64,000 nucleotides of DNA from Christensenellaceae bacterium (GTDB taxonomy: Bacteria > Bacillota > Clostridia > Christensenellales > UBA1750): positions 1 through 64,000 of the forward strand of contig JAITGM010000010.1 of assembly GCA_031280685.1 (NCBI GenBank), written 5' to 3'. How positions within the stretch are numbered: position 1 is the first letter of the stretch; each line of letters opens with the position of its first letter. Under the pieces are notes generated by a model. It saw nothing but the letters and a program-made list of their open reading frames with translations, was not told where the DNA came from and ran no database searches. This document shows, piece by piece, positions 32,797-44,300 of the stretch. The translations under genes were made by a program, and so were the position numbers.

Positions 32797-33168
32797 ATGA
32801 CCGTTCGCGAGGCCGTTGCCCTGTTCGATCAGGAGTACCCGAACACGGCCAGCGATTCGCAGAAGCTGCGCTGGCTTAACGATTTGGATGGGCGTGTCTT
32901 TACTGACGTGATCATGGCGCACGAGCACGAAGACGGCATTGCCTTCACGCCCTATGACAGCACAGAAGCCTCATACGCTCGCGAGCTGCTCGTGACTGGG
33001 CCACATGTGCGCATATACCTTCCTTGGATGCAGGCCCAGTATGATTTCAGCCAAATGAACATCCCGCGCTATAACGTCAATATTTCGGCGTTCCAGTCTG
33101 ATTTCTCTGACTTTCAGGCGTGGTACACAAGAACGCATCGCTCTTGCCCGACCTACTTCCGCATGTGA
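32797..33168 (+). CDS. Head-tail connector, P22 gp4-like
   Basis: 123 residues, CAAAGGAGG upstream. DSQKLRWLNDLDGRVFTDVI and FTPYDSTEASYARELLVTG, then YDFSQMNIPRYNVNISAFQS, fit the P22 tail accessory factor gp4/connector family, which binds beneath the portal. It lies directly before the gp10-like gene, as in P22-like phages, and supports a short-tailed virion. Confidence 0.75.
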   Translation: MTVREAVALFDQEYPNTASDSQKLRWLNDLDGRVFTDVIMAHEHEDGIAFTPYDSTEASYARELLVTGPHVRIYLPWMQAQYDFSQMNIPRYNVNISAFQSDFSDFQAWYTRTHRSCPTYFRM

Positions 33169-33177
33169 GGTGCAAGA

Positions 33178-34914
33178 ATGCCTAAGACACAATTGCCCGA
33201 TCTTCCTGTCGCGCAGGACATGATCAGCACATTCCTTGGCTATGATCACAACATCCGCATCGACAATGCGGCTTTTTTCGATATGCAAAACATGAGTTCC
33301 AATCTATTTCCGGTTGCCAGCCAGAGGCCCCGGCGCGCCAGCGTAATGGAATTTATCGCTCCGCAGGGGCTATATGCCAAGGAACAGCTTGCCTGGGTTG
33401 ATAGTAATCGCTTCTATTATGCGGGCGCTTACATTGGCGACGTGACGCCCGGTGAGAAGCAAATCATTGGCATGGGCGCCCAAATCATCATTTGGCCAGA
33501 TGCGGCCATGTACAATATCGACACCGCAAAATACATCCAGCTCGGTGCAAAGTGGACGCAGATGGACGGCAGCACCGTCACTTATTCGCTGACTACCATA
33601 GATGGTTCTGATTACGAAAACTATATCATTTCATCCTCTGCGCCCGAAGACCCTTCGGACGCGACGCTGTGGCTGGACACTAGCTCCACACCGCATGTCC
33701 TGAAGCAGTTTTCAGCATCCTCCGGCATGTGGATCGGCATTCCAACGACCTACATCAAGATCGCATGCACCGGCATTGGCGCGGCGTTTAAGAAGCAGGA
33801 CGGCCTGACGATTAAGAATTCTGTCGTGGAATCTCTTAATGCAGATACCGTCGCGTGGAGCCTTTCGGACAATGCCGTCGTGGTGGTCGGACTCATCGAC
33901 CAAGTAACCACGCAAGAGTATGACGCAAGCGCTCCGTTGACCGTTGAGCGCCGCATTCCACAGATGGACTTCATCTGTGAGAGCGGAAACCGCATATGGG
34001 GCTGCTCGTCTGCGAATCACGAGGTTTATTGCTGTAAGCTGGGCGATCCTACGAACTGGTTCTCCTACATCGGCATCGCGTCCGACAGCTATGCAGCAAC
34101 CGTAGGTAGCGACGGGCCATTTACAGGCATCGCCGCCTTTGAAAGCTCCATCTATTTCTTTAAGGACGACCGATATCATAGGCTTTGGGGATCCGTTCCA
34201 AGTAATTTCCAGCTGACCGAGATTCAGGCTGCGGGTGTTGCGCAGGGCAGCCACAAGTCTATCGCCGTAGTCAACTCTGTGCTTTATTACCTGTCCATCT
34301 ATGGTGTGATGGCCTATTCAGGCGGCAGGCCCTCTCCTGTAAGCCAGGCATTTGGCGAGAAGCGGTATAGGCTAGGCGTCGCGGGCATTAGGGGCAGCAA
34401 GTATTACTTGAGCGTAGAGGATGATCTGGGAAAGCCGTCGCTGTTTGTGCTCGACACCGAAAAGGGCATGTGGCATCGCGAGGACGACGTGCGCGCACGC
34501 TGGTTCGCGTCGCTAGACAACGAAACCTATTTCATCTCGGAACCCAAGAATGCAGACGGCTCATACGTGCTCATGTCCATCGGCGGGCATGGCAGCACAA
34601 GCCTAGAGGGGCCGCTTCCTTGGTTCGTAGAGAGCGGCGTAATCGGCCTTGAATCTCCCGACCGCAAATACATTACGCGCCTGCAGATTCGCGCGGAGAT
34701 GACTGCGGGAGCCACCCTTCGCATCGGCATTGAGCACGATTCCTCTGGCTATTGGGAGTGGACGGACTTCGTTGTGGCCAAAACCATGCGGAGCTTTTAT
34801 ATGCCCGTGCGCGTTCGGCACTGCGACCATTTCCGGGTTCGGCTCGAAGGCGTCGGTGAGTGCCGTATCGTATCCATGTCCAAGCATGTTGAGCAAGGGA
34901 GCGACTGGGCATGA
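33178..34914 (+). CDS. P22 gp10-like packaged-DNA stabilisation / propeller protein
   Basis: 578 residues, AGGTGCAAG before ATG. The N-terminus (GYDHNIRIDNAAFFDMQNMS) is typical of this structural group. Residues about 250-520 form beta-propeller blades: NRIWGCSSANHEVYCCKLGD, FESSIYFFKDDRYHRLWG, LYYLSIYGVMAYSGGRPS. The C-terminal jelly-roll-like part ends MSKHVEQGSDWA. In P22, gp10 closes the portal channel and holds the tail needle. The last 4 bases overlap the next gene. Confidence 0.75.
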   Translation: MPKTQLPDLPVAQDMISTFLGYDHNIRIDNAAFFDMQNMSSNLFPVASQRPRRASVMEFIAPQGLYAKEQLAWVDSNRFYYAGAYIGDVTPGEKQIIGMGAQIIIWPDAAMYNIDTAKYIQLGAKWTQMDGSTVTYSLTTIDGSDYENYIISSSAPEDPSDATLWLDTSSTPHVLKQFSASSGMWIGIPTTYIKIACTGIGAAFKKQDGLTIKNSVVESLNADTVAWSLSDNAVVVVGLIDQVTTQEYDASAPLTVERRIPQMDFICESGNRIWGCSSANHEVYCCKLGDPTNWFSYIGIASDSYAATVGSDGPFTGIAAFESSIYFFKDDRYHRLWGSVPSNFQLTEIQAAGVAQGSHKSIAVVNSVLYYLSIYGVMAYSGGRPSPVSQAFGEKRYRLGVAGIRGSKYYLSVEDDLGKPSLFVLDTEKGMWHREDDVRARWFASLDNETYFISEPKNADGSYVLMSIGGHGSTSLEGPLPWFVESGVIGLESPDRKYITRLQIRAEMTAGATLRIGIEHDSSGYWEWTDFVVAKTMRSFYMPVRVRHCDHFRVRLEGVGECRIVSMSKHVEQGSDWA

Positions 34915-35654
34915 TCATTCAGTTTCGGCTGCCTCCCGCTTTTCAGGACAGCGCTGCCTATGGCTGGGCCGTTGAGATGGTTGACGCGCTCAATGTGGCG
35001 TTGTCCAGCATTGACGTTGAAAACCTGTCCGATCGCACACGCCGAGCGCTTTCGCTTAGCACAGCAACCGGCGGCGCGGTCTATGAAGGAATGACGGATG
35101 AGGAGCGCACAGAATTCCGCACCATTGCGGAGCTGATTCGGCAGACCGCTGATCGCGTGGCCACGGAAACGTTGATCAGGGTCGAACAGACCAAGGACGC
35201 TATCATAAGCACCGTGGCGTCAAGCTATGTGGCTGTTTCTGATGGCGATAGCGAGCACACAACCGCAGAACTCAAGGCATTTACCAGCTCACAGGTGCAG
35301 CAGACCGCAGAAGCCTTCACGATCCGTTTCGACATCGTGGAGCAGGCCACGCAAGAAACCGCCGATGAGCTATCAACCTACATAAGCGAGCAGAATCTCT
35401 ATATCCGCGCTAGTATTGACGGCCTGGAGCTGGGTAGGATCGAGAGTCCCTACAAGGTGCTAATCACTAACGAGCAGATGAGCTTCCTGTACAACAACAT
35501 CCCGGTCGCCTACGTGAAGTACAACTACATGTACATCCAAGAAATTCAGGTTCTTCAGCGTCTTGCCATCGGAAGCGCAGATAACGGCGGGTTCTTCGAT
35601 ATTGAAACCACGCCAGAGGGCGTTGGCTGGAAGTGGCGGGAGGTGATCGCCTAA
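34911..35654 (+). CDS. Tail protein with long helical stalk
   Basis: 247 residues. Residues 25-150 are predicted helical/coiled coil (TIAELIRQTADRVATETLIRV, FDIVEQATQETADELSTYIS); the C-terminal part (YKVLITNEQMSFLYNNIPVA, GSADNGGFFDIETTPEGVGW) is a beta-rich tip conserved in clostridial phage minor structural proteins. The architecture would suit a tail needle or fibre adaptor. Stop and next start overlap (TAATG). Confidence 0.6.
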   Translation: MIIQFRLPPAFQDSAAYGWAVEMVDALNVALSSIDVENLSDRTRRALSLSTATGGAVYEGMTDEERTEFRTIAELIRQTADRVATETLIRVEQTKDAIISTVASSYVAVSDGDSEHTTAELKAFTSSQVQQTAEAFTIRFDIVEQATQETADELSTYISEQNLYIRASIDGLELGRIESPYKVLITNEQMSFLYNNIPVAYVKYNYMYIQEIQVLQRLAIGSADNGGFFDIETTPEGVGWKWREVIA

Positions 35655-37117
35655 TGGCTGTTTTTCTAAGCTACACGAACCCGGTTGTCATGACGCCAAC
35701 GGGCGCGACATTCACCGTTACATTCGCTCGAAAAGTCGGCGGAGGGTACGACAATCCCAATATCAGCTATGACGCGACGCTCCTCAAGAACATGCAATAT
35801 CCGGGCCAATACTACGCAAAAATTTCGTCGTCTTCAAGTGATCCGCAGACATACTCAGTGAATCTTCCGGTGAGCATCCTGAACGATATTCCTGGAACAA
35901 GCCTTACAGTCTACCTTGACGGATATCGCTTTTACAACGGCGGCGTAGACGTTGACGACGACGGCAGTGCTCATCAAACTGTGCCGATCACCATCCAAGT
36001 CGGGCCGACTGTTGGACCGACGATTAACGACATCGCCATGGCGCGCATCGACAACGATGTTCCACCGGCCTGGGGAGTGTTTGTGCAGGGCCACTCTCAG
36101 GCGCAAGCAACGATTCAGGTTACGCATGCCCCTGCCGCGACACTGCTTAACAGCTCACTCTATGGCGCTGGGTTTTACCAGGTGCGCACAGACCTGCAGT
36201 ATACCACTACGCGCATACAGGCGGGCGGCGATGTGACCTATCAGGCGCGAGTGACCGATTCGCGCGGTCGGCAAGCTGTCTTCAACAAGGTCATTCAGGT
36301 GTTGCCATGGACTGCACCATATCTCAAAAACTACAAGGTGTTCAGGTGCGACGCCGACGGTTCCCCAGCTCGCGCGGGTGCTTATATCAGCGTTTCCGCT
36401 GACGTGATCTGGAGCCCTTGCAATAATGGCACGCAAGACCTCAACTTTATCGTGGTCGCCGTGCAGATCAAAGAAACTACTTCCGGCATATGGAGCGATC
36501 CCGTGGACGTTGGGCTGACATCTTCCGCACCCACGATCATAGACGCCGGACTGTCTGTCGATAGCACTTACGATGTGCAGTATCTGCTAAGCGACCAGTT
36601 CGGCAGCTATATCGTCCAGGGCAATGTTTCGTCCGGTGAGTACACATTCCACTTCAAGCGCGGAGGTACCGGTGTCGCGGTGGGCAAGGCAGCTGAGTAT
36701 GACAATCTCTTTGATATCGGTCTTCCCACGCTGTTTCGCGATGATGTGACCGTAACAGTCAACGCCCAGCAAATGAGCCTGCAAGACTTGTTTCTGGCAT
36801 CTACCAGCGCATTCTCCGCTTCGTCTGCCCTGTCGCCCATTACTAATGGTTTGCGCAAGCAAGGCGGAATTGTGTCTGTAGAGATCGTTGCGACCGTTTC
36901 AAGCACGTTTACCGCGCAGACCAACATAGGCACATTCCCCACTGGATGGTTCGCGCCGGGAACGCTTGGATTGAATGTCTATTTGCAAAACACGCCTACA
37001 AAACGCAGCCAGCCCATCTATAGCTACGTGGACACAGACGGTTCGCTGCTGGTGCAAAATATGGACGGCTATACTGCTGGCGGATACCTGATCATTATCG
37101 GCCAGATGCTGGCCTAA
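35654..37117 (+). CDS. DUF859-like phage structural protein
   Basis: 487 residues from the ATG at 35654 (overlapping the previous stop); the earlier in-frame ATG at 35633 lies inside the preceding gene. Fibronectin-like repeats (AQATIQVTHAPA, YQARVTDSRGRQAVFNKVIQV) are followed by the FHFKRGGTGVAVGKAAEYDN motif and the SALSPITNGLRKQGGIVSVE tail domain of DUF859-type proteins. These are peripheral tail or fibre components. Function inferred from family and position. Confidence 0.7.
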   Translation: MAVFLSYTNPVVMTPTGATFTVTFARKVGGGYDNPNISYDATLLKNMQYPGQYYAKISSSSSDPQTYSVNLPVSILNDIPGTSLTVYLDGYRFYNGGVDVDDDGSAHQTVPITIQVGPTVGPTINDIAMARIDNDVPPAWGVFVQGHSQAQATIQVTHAPAATLLNSSLYGAGFYQVRTDLQYTTTRIQAGGDVTYQARVTDSRGRQAVFNKVIQVLPWTAPYLKNYKVFRCDADGSPARAGAYISVSADVIWSPCNNGTQDLNFIVVAVQIKETTSGIWSDPVDVGLTSSAPTIIDAGLSVDSTYDVQYLLSDQFGSYIVQGNVSSGEYTFHFKRGGTGVAVGKAAEYDNLFDIGLPTLFRDDVTVTVNAQQMSLQDLFLASTSAFSASSALSPITNGLRKQGGIVSVEIVATVSSTFTAQTNIGTFPTGWFAPGTLGLNVYLQNTPTKRSQPIYSYVDTDGSLLVQNMDGYTAGGYLIIIGQMLA

Positions 37118-37129
37118 CGGAGGGATAAC

Positions 37130-38296
37130 ATGGCTTCGACTTTGAAACTTGGCTCGCGCGGCGATGAGGTGAAGCAGCTTCAAACGCTGTTGAACTCCAA
37201 GGGAGCAAACTTGACCGTTGATGGCATTTTCGGAAACAACACGTTAAGCGCCGTCAGGAACTACCAGGGCGGCAACAGCCTGTCGGTCGATGGCATCGTC
37301 GGCAACAACACATGGTCTTCCCTGCTGGGCAACGCCGCAACAGGCTCCGCAAGCGGTTCGTCGTCCTATTCGTCGCAAACCACGCCATATGGCGCAGCGT
37401 CTACGGCGCCGAGGCCCACCTACACGCCTTCAGCGCAAGTCAACCAAGCGTTCGGGAACTATCAGGCGGCGCAGGCGAATAAGCCCGGGCCATATTCGTC
37501 CGCTTGGCAGGCGCAGCTTGATGATCTACTTGGGAAAATACAGGGACGTAAGCCCTTTAGCTACGACTTCAATGTAGACCCGATTTACAAACAGTATAAA
37601 GATCAGTACACCAGGCAGGGCAATCTTGCCATGCAGGACACCATGGCGAATGCGGCTACGCTCTCCGGTGGTTACGGCAACAGCTATGCTTCGGTTGCAG
37701 GAAACCTGGCCTATCAAAACAGTCTGCAGCAGCTCAACAATGTTATTCCGGAGCTTGCAGGGCAGGCCTATGGGCGCTATCAGGACGAAGGGCAGCAACT
37801 CTATAACCAGTTCGGCTTGATCAACGGCATGGAAGACCGAGATTACAGCAGGTATCGCGATACGGTCGGGGATTATTATTCTGAAGCCGATCGCCTGCGC
37901 GCTCTGTACAACGATTTGTGGAATCAAGATCGCTCCGTGTTCGGAGATAGCCTGAGCGGATGGGAGTATGATCAGGATAGGGCTTATCAGATGAGCCGTG
38001 ATGCCGTAGGCGATGCCCAATGGGAGAAGGAGTATGCGCTCGCACAGCAGCAGGCGTCCAAGAGCGGTGGAAGTGGAAGTTCATCGTCCAAGTCCACCGG
38101 CCCGGATTGGAACGTGTACGAGCAAACGGTTTGGGCTAATCTCGAGGACGCCCTCGAGAAAGGCAACTTGGCATCGGCTCAAAACATACTGGCACAAGCG
38201 CGCAAAGTGAGCGATAACCGTCCAATCGGAAGCACGCAGCCAAAGTTATCGCCTGAATTCATCGCGCAAGCCCTGCAATTCATGAATAGAGCGTAG
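37130..38296 (+). CDS. Structural protein with tandem peptidoglycan-binding motifs
   Basis: 388 residues. Two PF01471-type repeats occupy residues 1-70: LGSRGDEVKQLQTLLNSKG, LTVDGIFGNNTLSAVRNYQG and LSVDGIVGNNTWSSLLG. A low-complexity Ser/Thr/Pro linker and a Gln/Tyr-rich domain follow (LAMQDTMANAATLSGGYGNS, YYSEADRLRALYNDLWNQD). It precedes the polyvalent protein and may anchor the ejection apparatus to peptidoglycan during entry. It lacks hydrolase residues. RBS GGAGG precedes ATG. Confidence 0.75.
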   Translation: MASTLKLGSRGDEVKQLQTLLNSKGANLTVDGIFGNNTLSAVRNYQGGNSLSVDGIVGNNTWSSLLGNAATGSASGSSSYSSQTTPYGAASTAPRPTYTPSAQVNQAFGNYQAAQANKPGPYSSAWQAQLDDLLGKIQGRKPFSYDFNVDPIYKQYKDQYTRQGNLAMQDTMANAATLSGGYGNSYASVAGNLAYQNSLQQLNNVIPELAGQAYGRYQDEGQQLYNQFGLINGMEDRDYSRYRDTVGDYYSEADRLRALYNDLWNQDRSVFGDSLSGWEYDQDRAYQMSRDAVGDAQWEKEYALAQQQASKSGGSGSSSSKSTGPDWNVYEQTVWANLEDALEKGNLASAQNILAQARKVSDNRPIGSTQPKLSPEFIAQALQFMNRA

Positions 38297-38304
38297 GAGG
38301 AAAT

Positions 38305-41300
38305 ATGGCTAGGATTTTTCGTAAAAACTTCGAAGAAGCTCAAGAGGCTTGGAAGCAGAAACATCCATCCTATAGCCGCGTATCCTCGTCCTCAGCGTCA
38401 CTCGTTGACGCCATGCGCAAGAAGGAACGCGAGGATAAGGATAAGGCAAGCGCTACATTTTCCAAGGACTATGATTCTCTGTACGAAAAATATCAGGAAG
38501 CGCTGTTCGGATTGGAAGAGTATTCTCCGGGCGGTGCGTCTGCTCCGAAGGCCTACTCTCCAGTAGACTACATTACAACCGCGCCCAATGGCAACGTCGC
38601 CGCAGCGACGAATAAGACGCCCTCGCAATCGCCTGCTGGGTTTTATTCGGCATATAGCAAGGCGTTTGCCGCCGAAGATAAGCTGGCCTCCTTGATTGCA
38701 AGCATGCCTAAGGACGTGCGCGACGAGATGGGTATCGATTTCAAGCGCCAGGTTGCCACGGGTTACTATAGCCAGCTGCAAGAAATACAGAAAGACCAAG
38801 CTGCAGAGGCGCTCAATTCGGCGTCAGAGAAGATTGCGAAAGAAAGCCCGTATGCGTCAGATTTTGCGAAGCGAAAGAAAGCCGATGAACTCACCGCTAG
38901 CGAACAGTTCGCTCTTGATCGCGATATCTCCTACAACCCCGGTGACATTGGCGATAACGCGTTGCTGTCCAAGCTTGCGGTTAATAAGTACTTCGGCCAG
39001 CCTGATAATCTCGCGAAGGCCCAGCAGGCGTATGCGGAGCTGTGGGCGAAGGTCGATGCAGACTACAAACGCTTGAAAGAATCTGGAGTCATGCTTAGAG
39101 ACTCAAGCCTTCCGGCCTCATACGATTTCGACGATCCGAAGCGCCAGGAGAAAATCAACAATTTGGAGGCAGAGATTGCGAGAGCTGAAAACGGCTTTAT
39201 CCCAAAACGAAAGCGCGATCTTGAGCTGATGGCCAACTATTTCAAAATGGGTGCCGCTGGGGGATTTGAGAACGCAGCGAACGGGTTTGTCGGCATGGTA
39301 GGCGATTATTTGCCCGGTATGGCTGCACAGATTCTTTCGAAAGCTCCAGGCATTGAAGGCTCTGAACTCGGTCAACGCATGAATGCTTTTGCTGATCGAG
39401 CAATGACTAATTTCGAAGCAATCACAGGGCGCGAAAGCGCGGTCGTAAATGACGCGTGGAGGCGCACCACAGAGTTAGAACCCACGGACGCAGAACAAGA
39501 AGTAGGCAAACACATCAGTAACATTGGACAAATTGCCGGTAATGTATGGATGGCAGGCGGGGGTGCACCCCAAGTGCCCATTCCTGCAAATCCTGGCATT
39601 ACATCGAAAATTGCAAGTTACAGAGCAGTAGCTCCGCTTGCGCTTTCCGCTGCGGGCGGCGAAACGTCAAAACTATTGAACAATGGGGTTGATCTACATA
39701 AAGCGGTCGCGCGCGGTCTTATCCAGGGCGCGATTGAAGGGATTCCTGAGATCGCGTTTGGTGGAATTCCCGGGTACGGAGAAGGTGTTTTGTCCTCAGC
39801 TTTACAAAAGGTAATGCCGCGCATGGCTTCGAGCCCCATTGTGCAAGAAATTATCAGGCGCGCGACTGATGCATTTGGCGAAGGCGCGGAGGAAATTTTA
39901 TCCGAGGCTCTTTCGCCTATCGTGGACCGCATGATGATTGATCCCGAAACACCGTTGGCAACGCTTGGTGATTTATTAAGCGCTGGTGGCGGTGGCGCAG
40001 TTATCTCCCTGATTCTTGGTATCGGGGAATCCGGCTTTGACGCGATTGGCCGACCTGTCATACGATCTACCACCCACGGCGCTGCGCAAGGCTTGCCTGC
40101 CTCTACCGAACAACTCAACCGTGACATTGCAGAGTTCCAGCGCACCGGCGTTGTGCCCAGCAACCAGCAGACGGATGAGGCGTTCAACGCATATGCAAAA
40201 TTTTACGAGCAAGCGGGCCTGCCTGCCGAACAGGTGCAGCAGAATGCCGAGAACGACTTGCGTGAGGCGTATTCCGAGCTTTACGGAGCTTCAGCGCAAC
40301 CGTCTGGAGCCACCTCCATGCCCATCGATCCCGCTGAACTAGAGCGCACGTCTGAAGAAGCCGTCGCCTCTCCGGATAGCACCGTTGAAACGCCGCAAGG
40401 GATGGTAGAGCGCCATATCGATGCTCTTGCTAAATCGGGTGGTTACTCCGAACCTGCCCGCGCCGAAATTCTCCGATCCTTTCGGGAGAATAAGGACAGT
40501 ATTTCAGATCCCTCTGAGTACGCGAGCGCATTCAATGCAGCTTACAAGGCAGGGCAACTCGACAGCGCCGATTACGAGGACGTCGCTCAGGGCCTACGAT
40601 CCAAAGCGCCGGAAGTCGCGCTTCGGGCCGCGTGGAACATCGGGCAGAACGAGCGGCAGGGAACGACGAGGGAGATGCCGACCGAAGTGCGCGCGGTTGA
40701 GCCGAACGTGGTTGACAACACCAGCGGTACAGCAAGCTCGGATTTCGTAGAACTCGAGCACGCGCTAGCGCAGAAGACGGGTATTGAGATCAGGATAGAA
40801 GACACCCTGATCAACAAGGACGGACAGGCCGCAAACGGCAACTTTGAAGCCAGACTTCTTCGCATGACCATCGCAGCCGACGCAGACAATCCGCTGACTG
40901 CGCGTCTGCATGAAACTATGGAGTTTGCCCGTGCGTTCGCGCCCGAGAAGATGGCTGGCGTTTATCGCGAGGTGGCCAAAATGCTCATTGCGCGAGCTGG
41001 GGGCGCGGAGAATTTCGCGGATGCGATAGCCACTTACGCGAATGGCTATAAAGGCACGGTAGAGGACGCCGCCCGCGAATACATGAATGATGCAATCGCG
41101 GGCGTGTTTGCCACGCCCGAAGGCTTCGGCGAGTTTTCTGCATGGCTATCCGATTCGAAGACGATCACGCAAGCGCAAAAAAAGAGCACGCTGCAGACCA
41201 TCGCGGACTTCCTGCAGAACATGCTCGAGAAAATCCATGCTTTTATCACGGGCGAAAACAATCGCCTGAACAACAGTGAGCGTGCGCTCTTGGGCGAGGA

Positions 41301-44300
41301 AGAACAAAAGCTGGAAAAGCTGCGCGCGCAGGTGCTGGAGGCGTTGGATGAGGCGGTTGAGAACCGCAAGGCGCTGCCGAGCACCGGCATCGAGATCGCC
41401 GACGAAGCCCGTTACTCCCAGAAGATGCAGGATACGATTCGGGAGTACAAGGAAGCAGTAGATCCCAAGATGCTGGCTCTCGCCGAACGCTTTAAGGCGA
41501 ATAAGAACGCAAAGTTCGAGCGTTATGTGATCGGTAATGTTTCCGAGAGAGCCGCAGATGACATTCAAGACTTGACTGGGGTTAACGTGCGTGGGTATGA
41601 GAGCGCAATCAACAAGAGTGCATTCATACATATCGAGAATCGCCATGGAGAAAACGGCGCGGCCGATCACTCCATGGCTGATCTAAACGACGTGGCCCGG
41701 ATGCGATACGTGCTGGAGAATTACGATACGATGAAAATTGCTCGCGATCAAAACGGCGATGTAGTATTCAGTTCAAAATATCATATGGCCAACAGTTCGC
41801 CCGCTCCAGTTCTATTATTCAGCAAGCGCATCAATGGCACATATTACATTTCAGAGGCGGTTACGGATGCTAAATGGCAAAAGGTTTGGGTTACTTCAGC
41901 CCGAATAGAAAAACGAAACCAGCCTCACACGGGTGCTGAAAGTGCCAATACGGCCCCCAGCTATACGTCCAAGACGCCACCCGCTCTGTTGGCTGATTCC
42001 GATGACGCCAGTCTAGCACAGGAAAACAACGGCGTCAAGGGTAGTGTACGCGAAGAATCTGATGATGATGCGAGGTTCTCGCTAAAGGCGCCCATCGAAA
42101 CAGCGGGCGATCTTGTGGCCGTGCACAACCTGACCGAAGCCAAGCTCAAAAAGGTCTTACAGCTTGGCGCTTTTCCCATGCCCAGCATTGCGGTAACAAA
42201 GAGCAGCATTCCACACACGAACTTCGGCGATATTTCGCTGGTCTTTGATCGCAGCACCATAGATCCAAAAGCAAGCCCCAGAAACAAGGTTTACTCTGCA
42301 GACGCCTGGACTTCCGTGGTTCCAAAAACGGAATATGAGATCGACGATAAAAAGGCACGCGCCGCTTCTCAAGCGTTGGCCTCATCCGCTTCGTCTATCA
42401 ATCCAGCTCTAGGGCAGGAAGCTCGGCGTTTTATGAATCAGGTTGACGATTACATCAATGGCAGCAGCGGGATGGACGGCCTCATGGAGCGGGCCTATAC
42501 CAATGCGGGAATACAAGCCGCATTCCTTGCGGATCAAAGTCTGGATGTGCAGCCGGAGATGGAAGAAAAGCGCTGGAATGCGTACTATGATAACGAAGCC
42601 GTTCGTTGGATTGCAGAACAGCACGACAACAACCTTGATAATGTGATGCAAGCGGTCAATGGCGCTCAGGAAGCACGCGAGCGAATGATCCATCTGACCA
42701 AGGAAGCAGTTCGCGCCCAAAATCGTCGAGAGTTTCCCAATCTTGATAGCATGAGGCCCCATCTGCGCAGCGCAATTGAAAAGCAAACTAATGAAATCGG
42801 GTTTTCCCACGCGGATAGCCTTTTCACATCGGCAGCCAACTACTTGCGAGCCGGTGGAGCAAGCGCTCAGAATCAGGAAGTCGACATGCGGGCATCGGAA
42901 GAGAAATTCCGAAAGCTCATAGACCGCGAGGCCTTCGATGCCTGGGCAGATGGTGTATTTGGCGATCTCGTGAAATCAGAAGGCATACGCAACAACGCTG
43001 ATCTTTTCACGCCGCAAGGCAACCGGCGCACTTTCAAGCAACTTCACGTGCCCGTGACCGCCGAGAACATCGTCAATGTGATGCGAGGCGAGGCGAGCGA
43101 CCAACGGCACGTTGTTTCTTTCAACGGGCCTAAATCGTTGCGCGCTGTAACGGCAAAGTCGTTCAAGAGCCTGGATGAGATTAGGAGTGCAAAGCCGCGC
43201 TTGCAGCATCTATCTCAAGAAGAGGCAGAGCGCATAAACGATGAATTCAACAACGTTTTATCTGCTTTGACAAGCTCTATCTATGAAGCGAACAAGGCCA
43301 AGCTCGGGAGCAACCAATTCATCGGGGGCGATGCGGTAGGAGAAGCAATTCTAGAAGCTGCTTCCAAACGCTCCATCTCGGTAAATTCAATTGACAAGAC
43401 CCTTAAGGAATGGAATATCACCATCACGCCGAAGCAGGCAGCCGAGATTTATAGCCTGATTTTGCGCATATCAGAAACCCCGGTTAACATTTTTGAAGCA
43501 AAGCCGGAGCGCGTCGTTGGGTTGTATGAAATCAAGCTTGCGGTTTTGCCAGAAGGGAAGTACTCGGATGTGCGTGCGGCCCTTGCGGAGATGGGTATCC
43601 CCGTAGAGGATTACAATGCCGACAATGAGGATTCCCGCGTGGATGTGCTGAACGGCGCGGCGGCCGATGCCCTAAGATTCTCGCTCCGAGGCATTGAGGC
43701 GCCTTCAACTGAGGTGCAGCGCTTGATGGAAGCCAGCCCGGCGCTTAGCGAGTTCGTTCGCACAACGATGGGCGAGTTCAAGCGTTCTAAACCACTGACG
43801 CAACGAGTGGTTCGGAAATCTGTTGACCTGCTCCTGAAAGAAATCGGCGTCGGGCAGAACAGCGCCGAAGTTCTGACGAGCGCGGTTTTCGATCTCATGT
43901 CCTCGATTTCAGATAGCAACAGTCCGCTTTTGTCTAGGCCCGGCACATACGAATCTGCGTGGTATGAGGTGCGCAATCTCGTTGCAACGGCGATCCATAA
44001 TTCTGGCAAGCTGGATACTGGTTTGCACGAGCAGTATTCTGATCTTCTGCGCGAAATGCGTACGGTCGGCGTCTCACTCGATTCACATCAACGCGCCGAG
44101 GTCGAAAACGCATTCGATTCCGTGAACGCCTTCCGAAAGGCAAACTTCGGGCGTGTGCTGTTTACGAACGACGGCATTCCGTTGGATTCGAAGTGGGTCG
44201 AATGGTCGCAGCAATATCCCGAGCTTTTCGATGCTGATGCGAATTCCAACGAGCAGCCCATCCTGTTAGCACAGGTATGGCAGGCGCTGCAACCTCAAAC

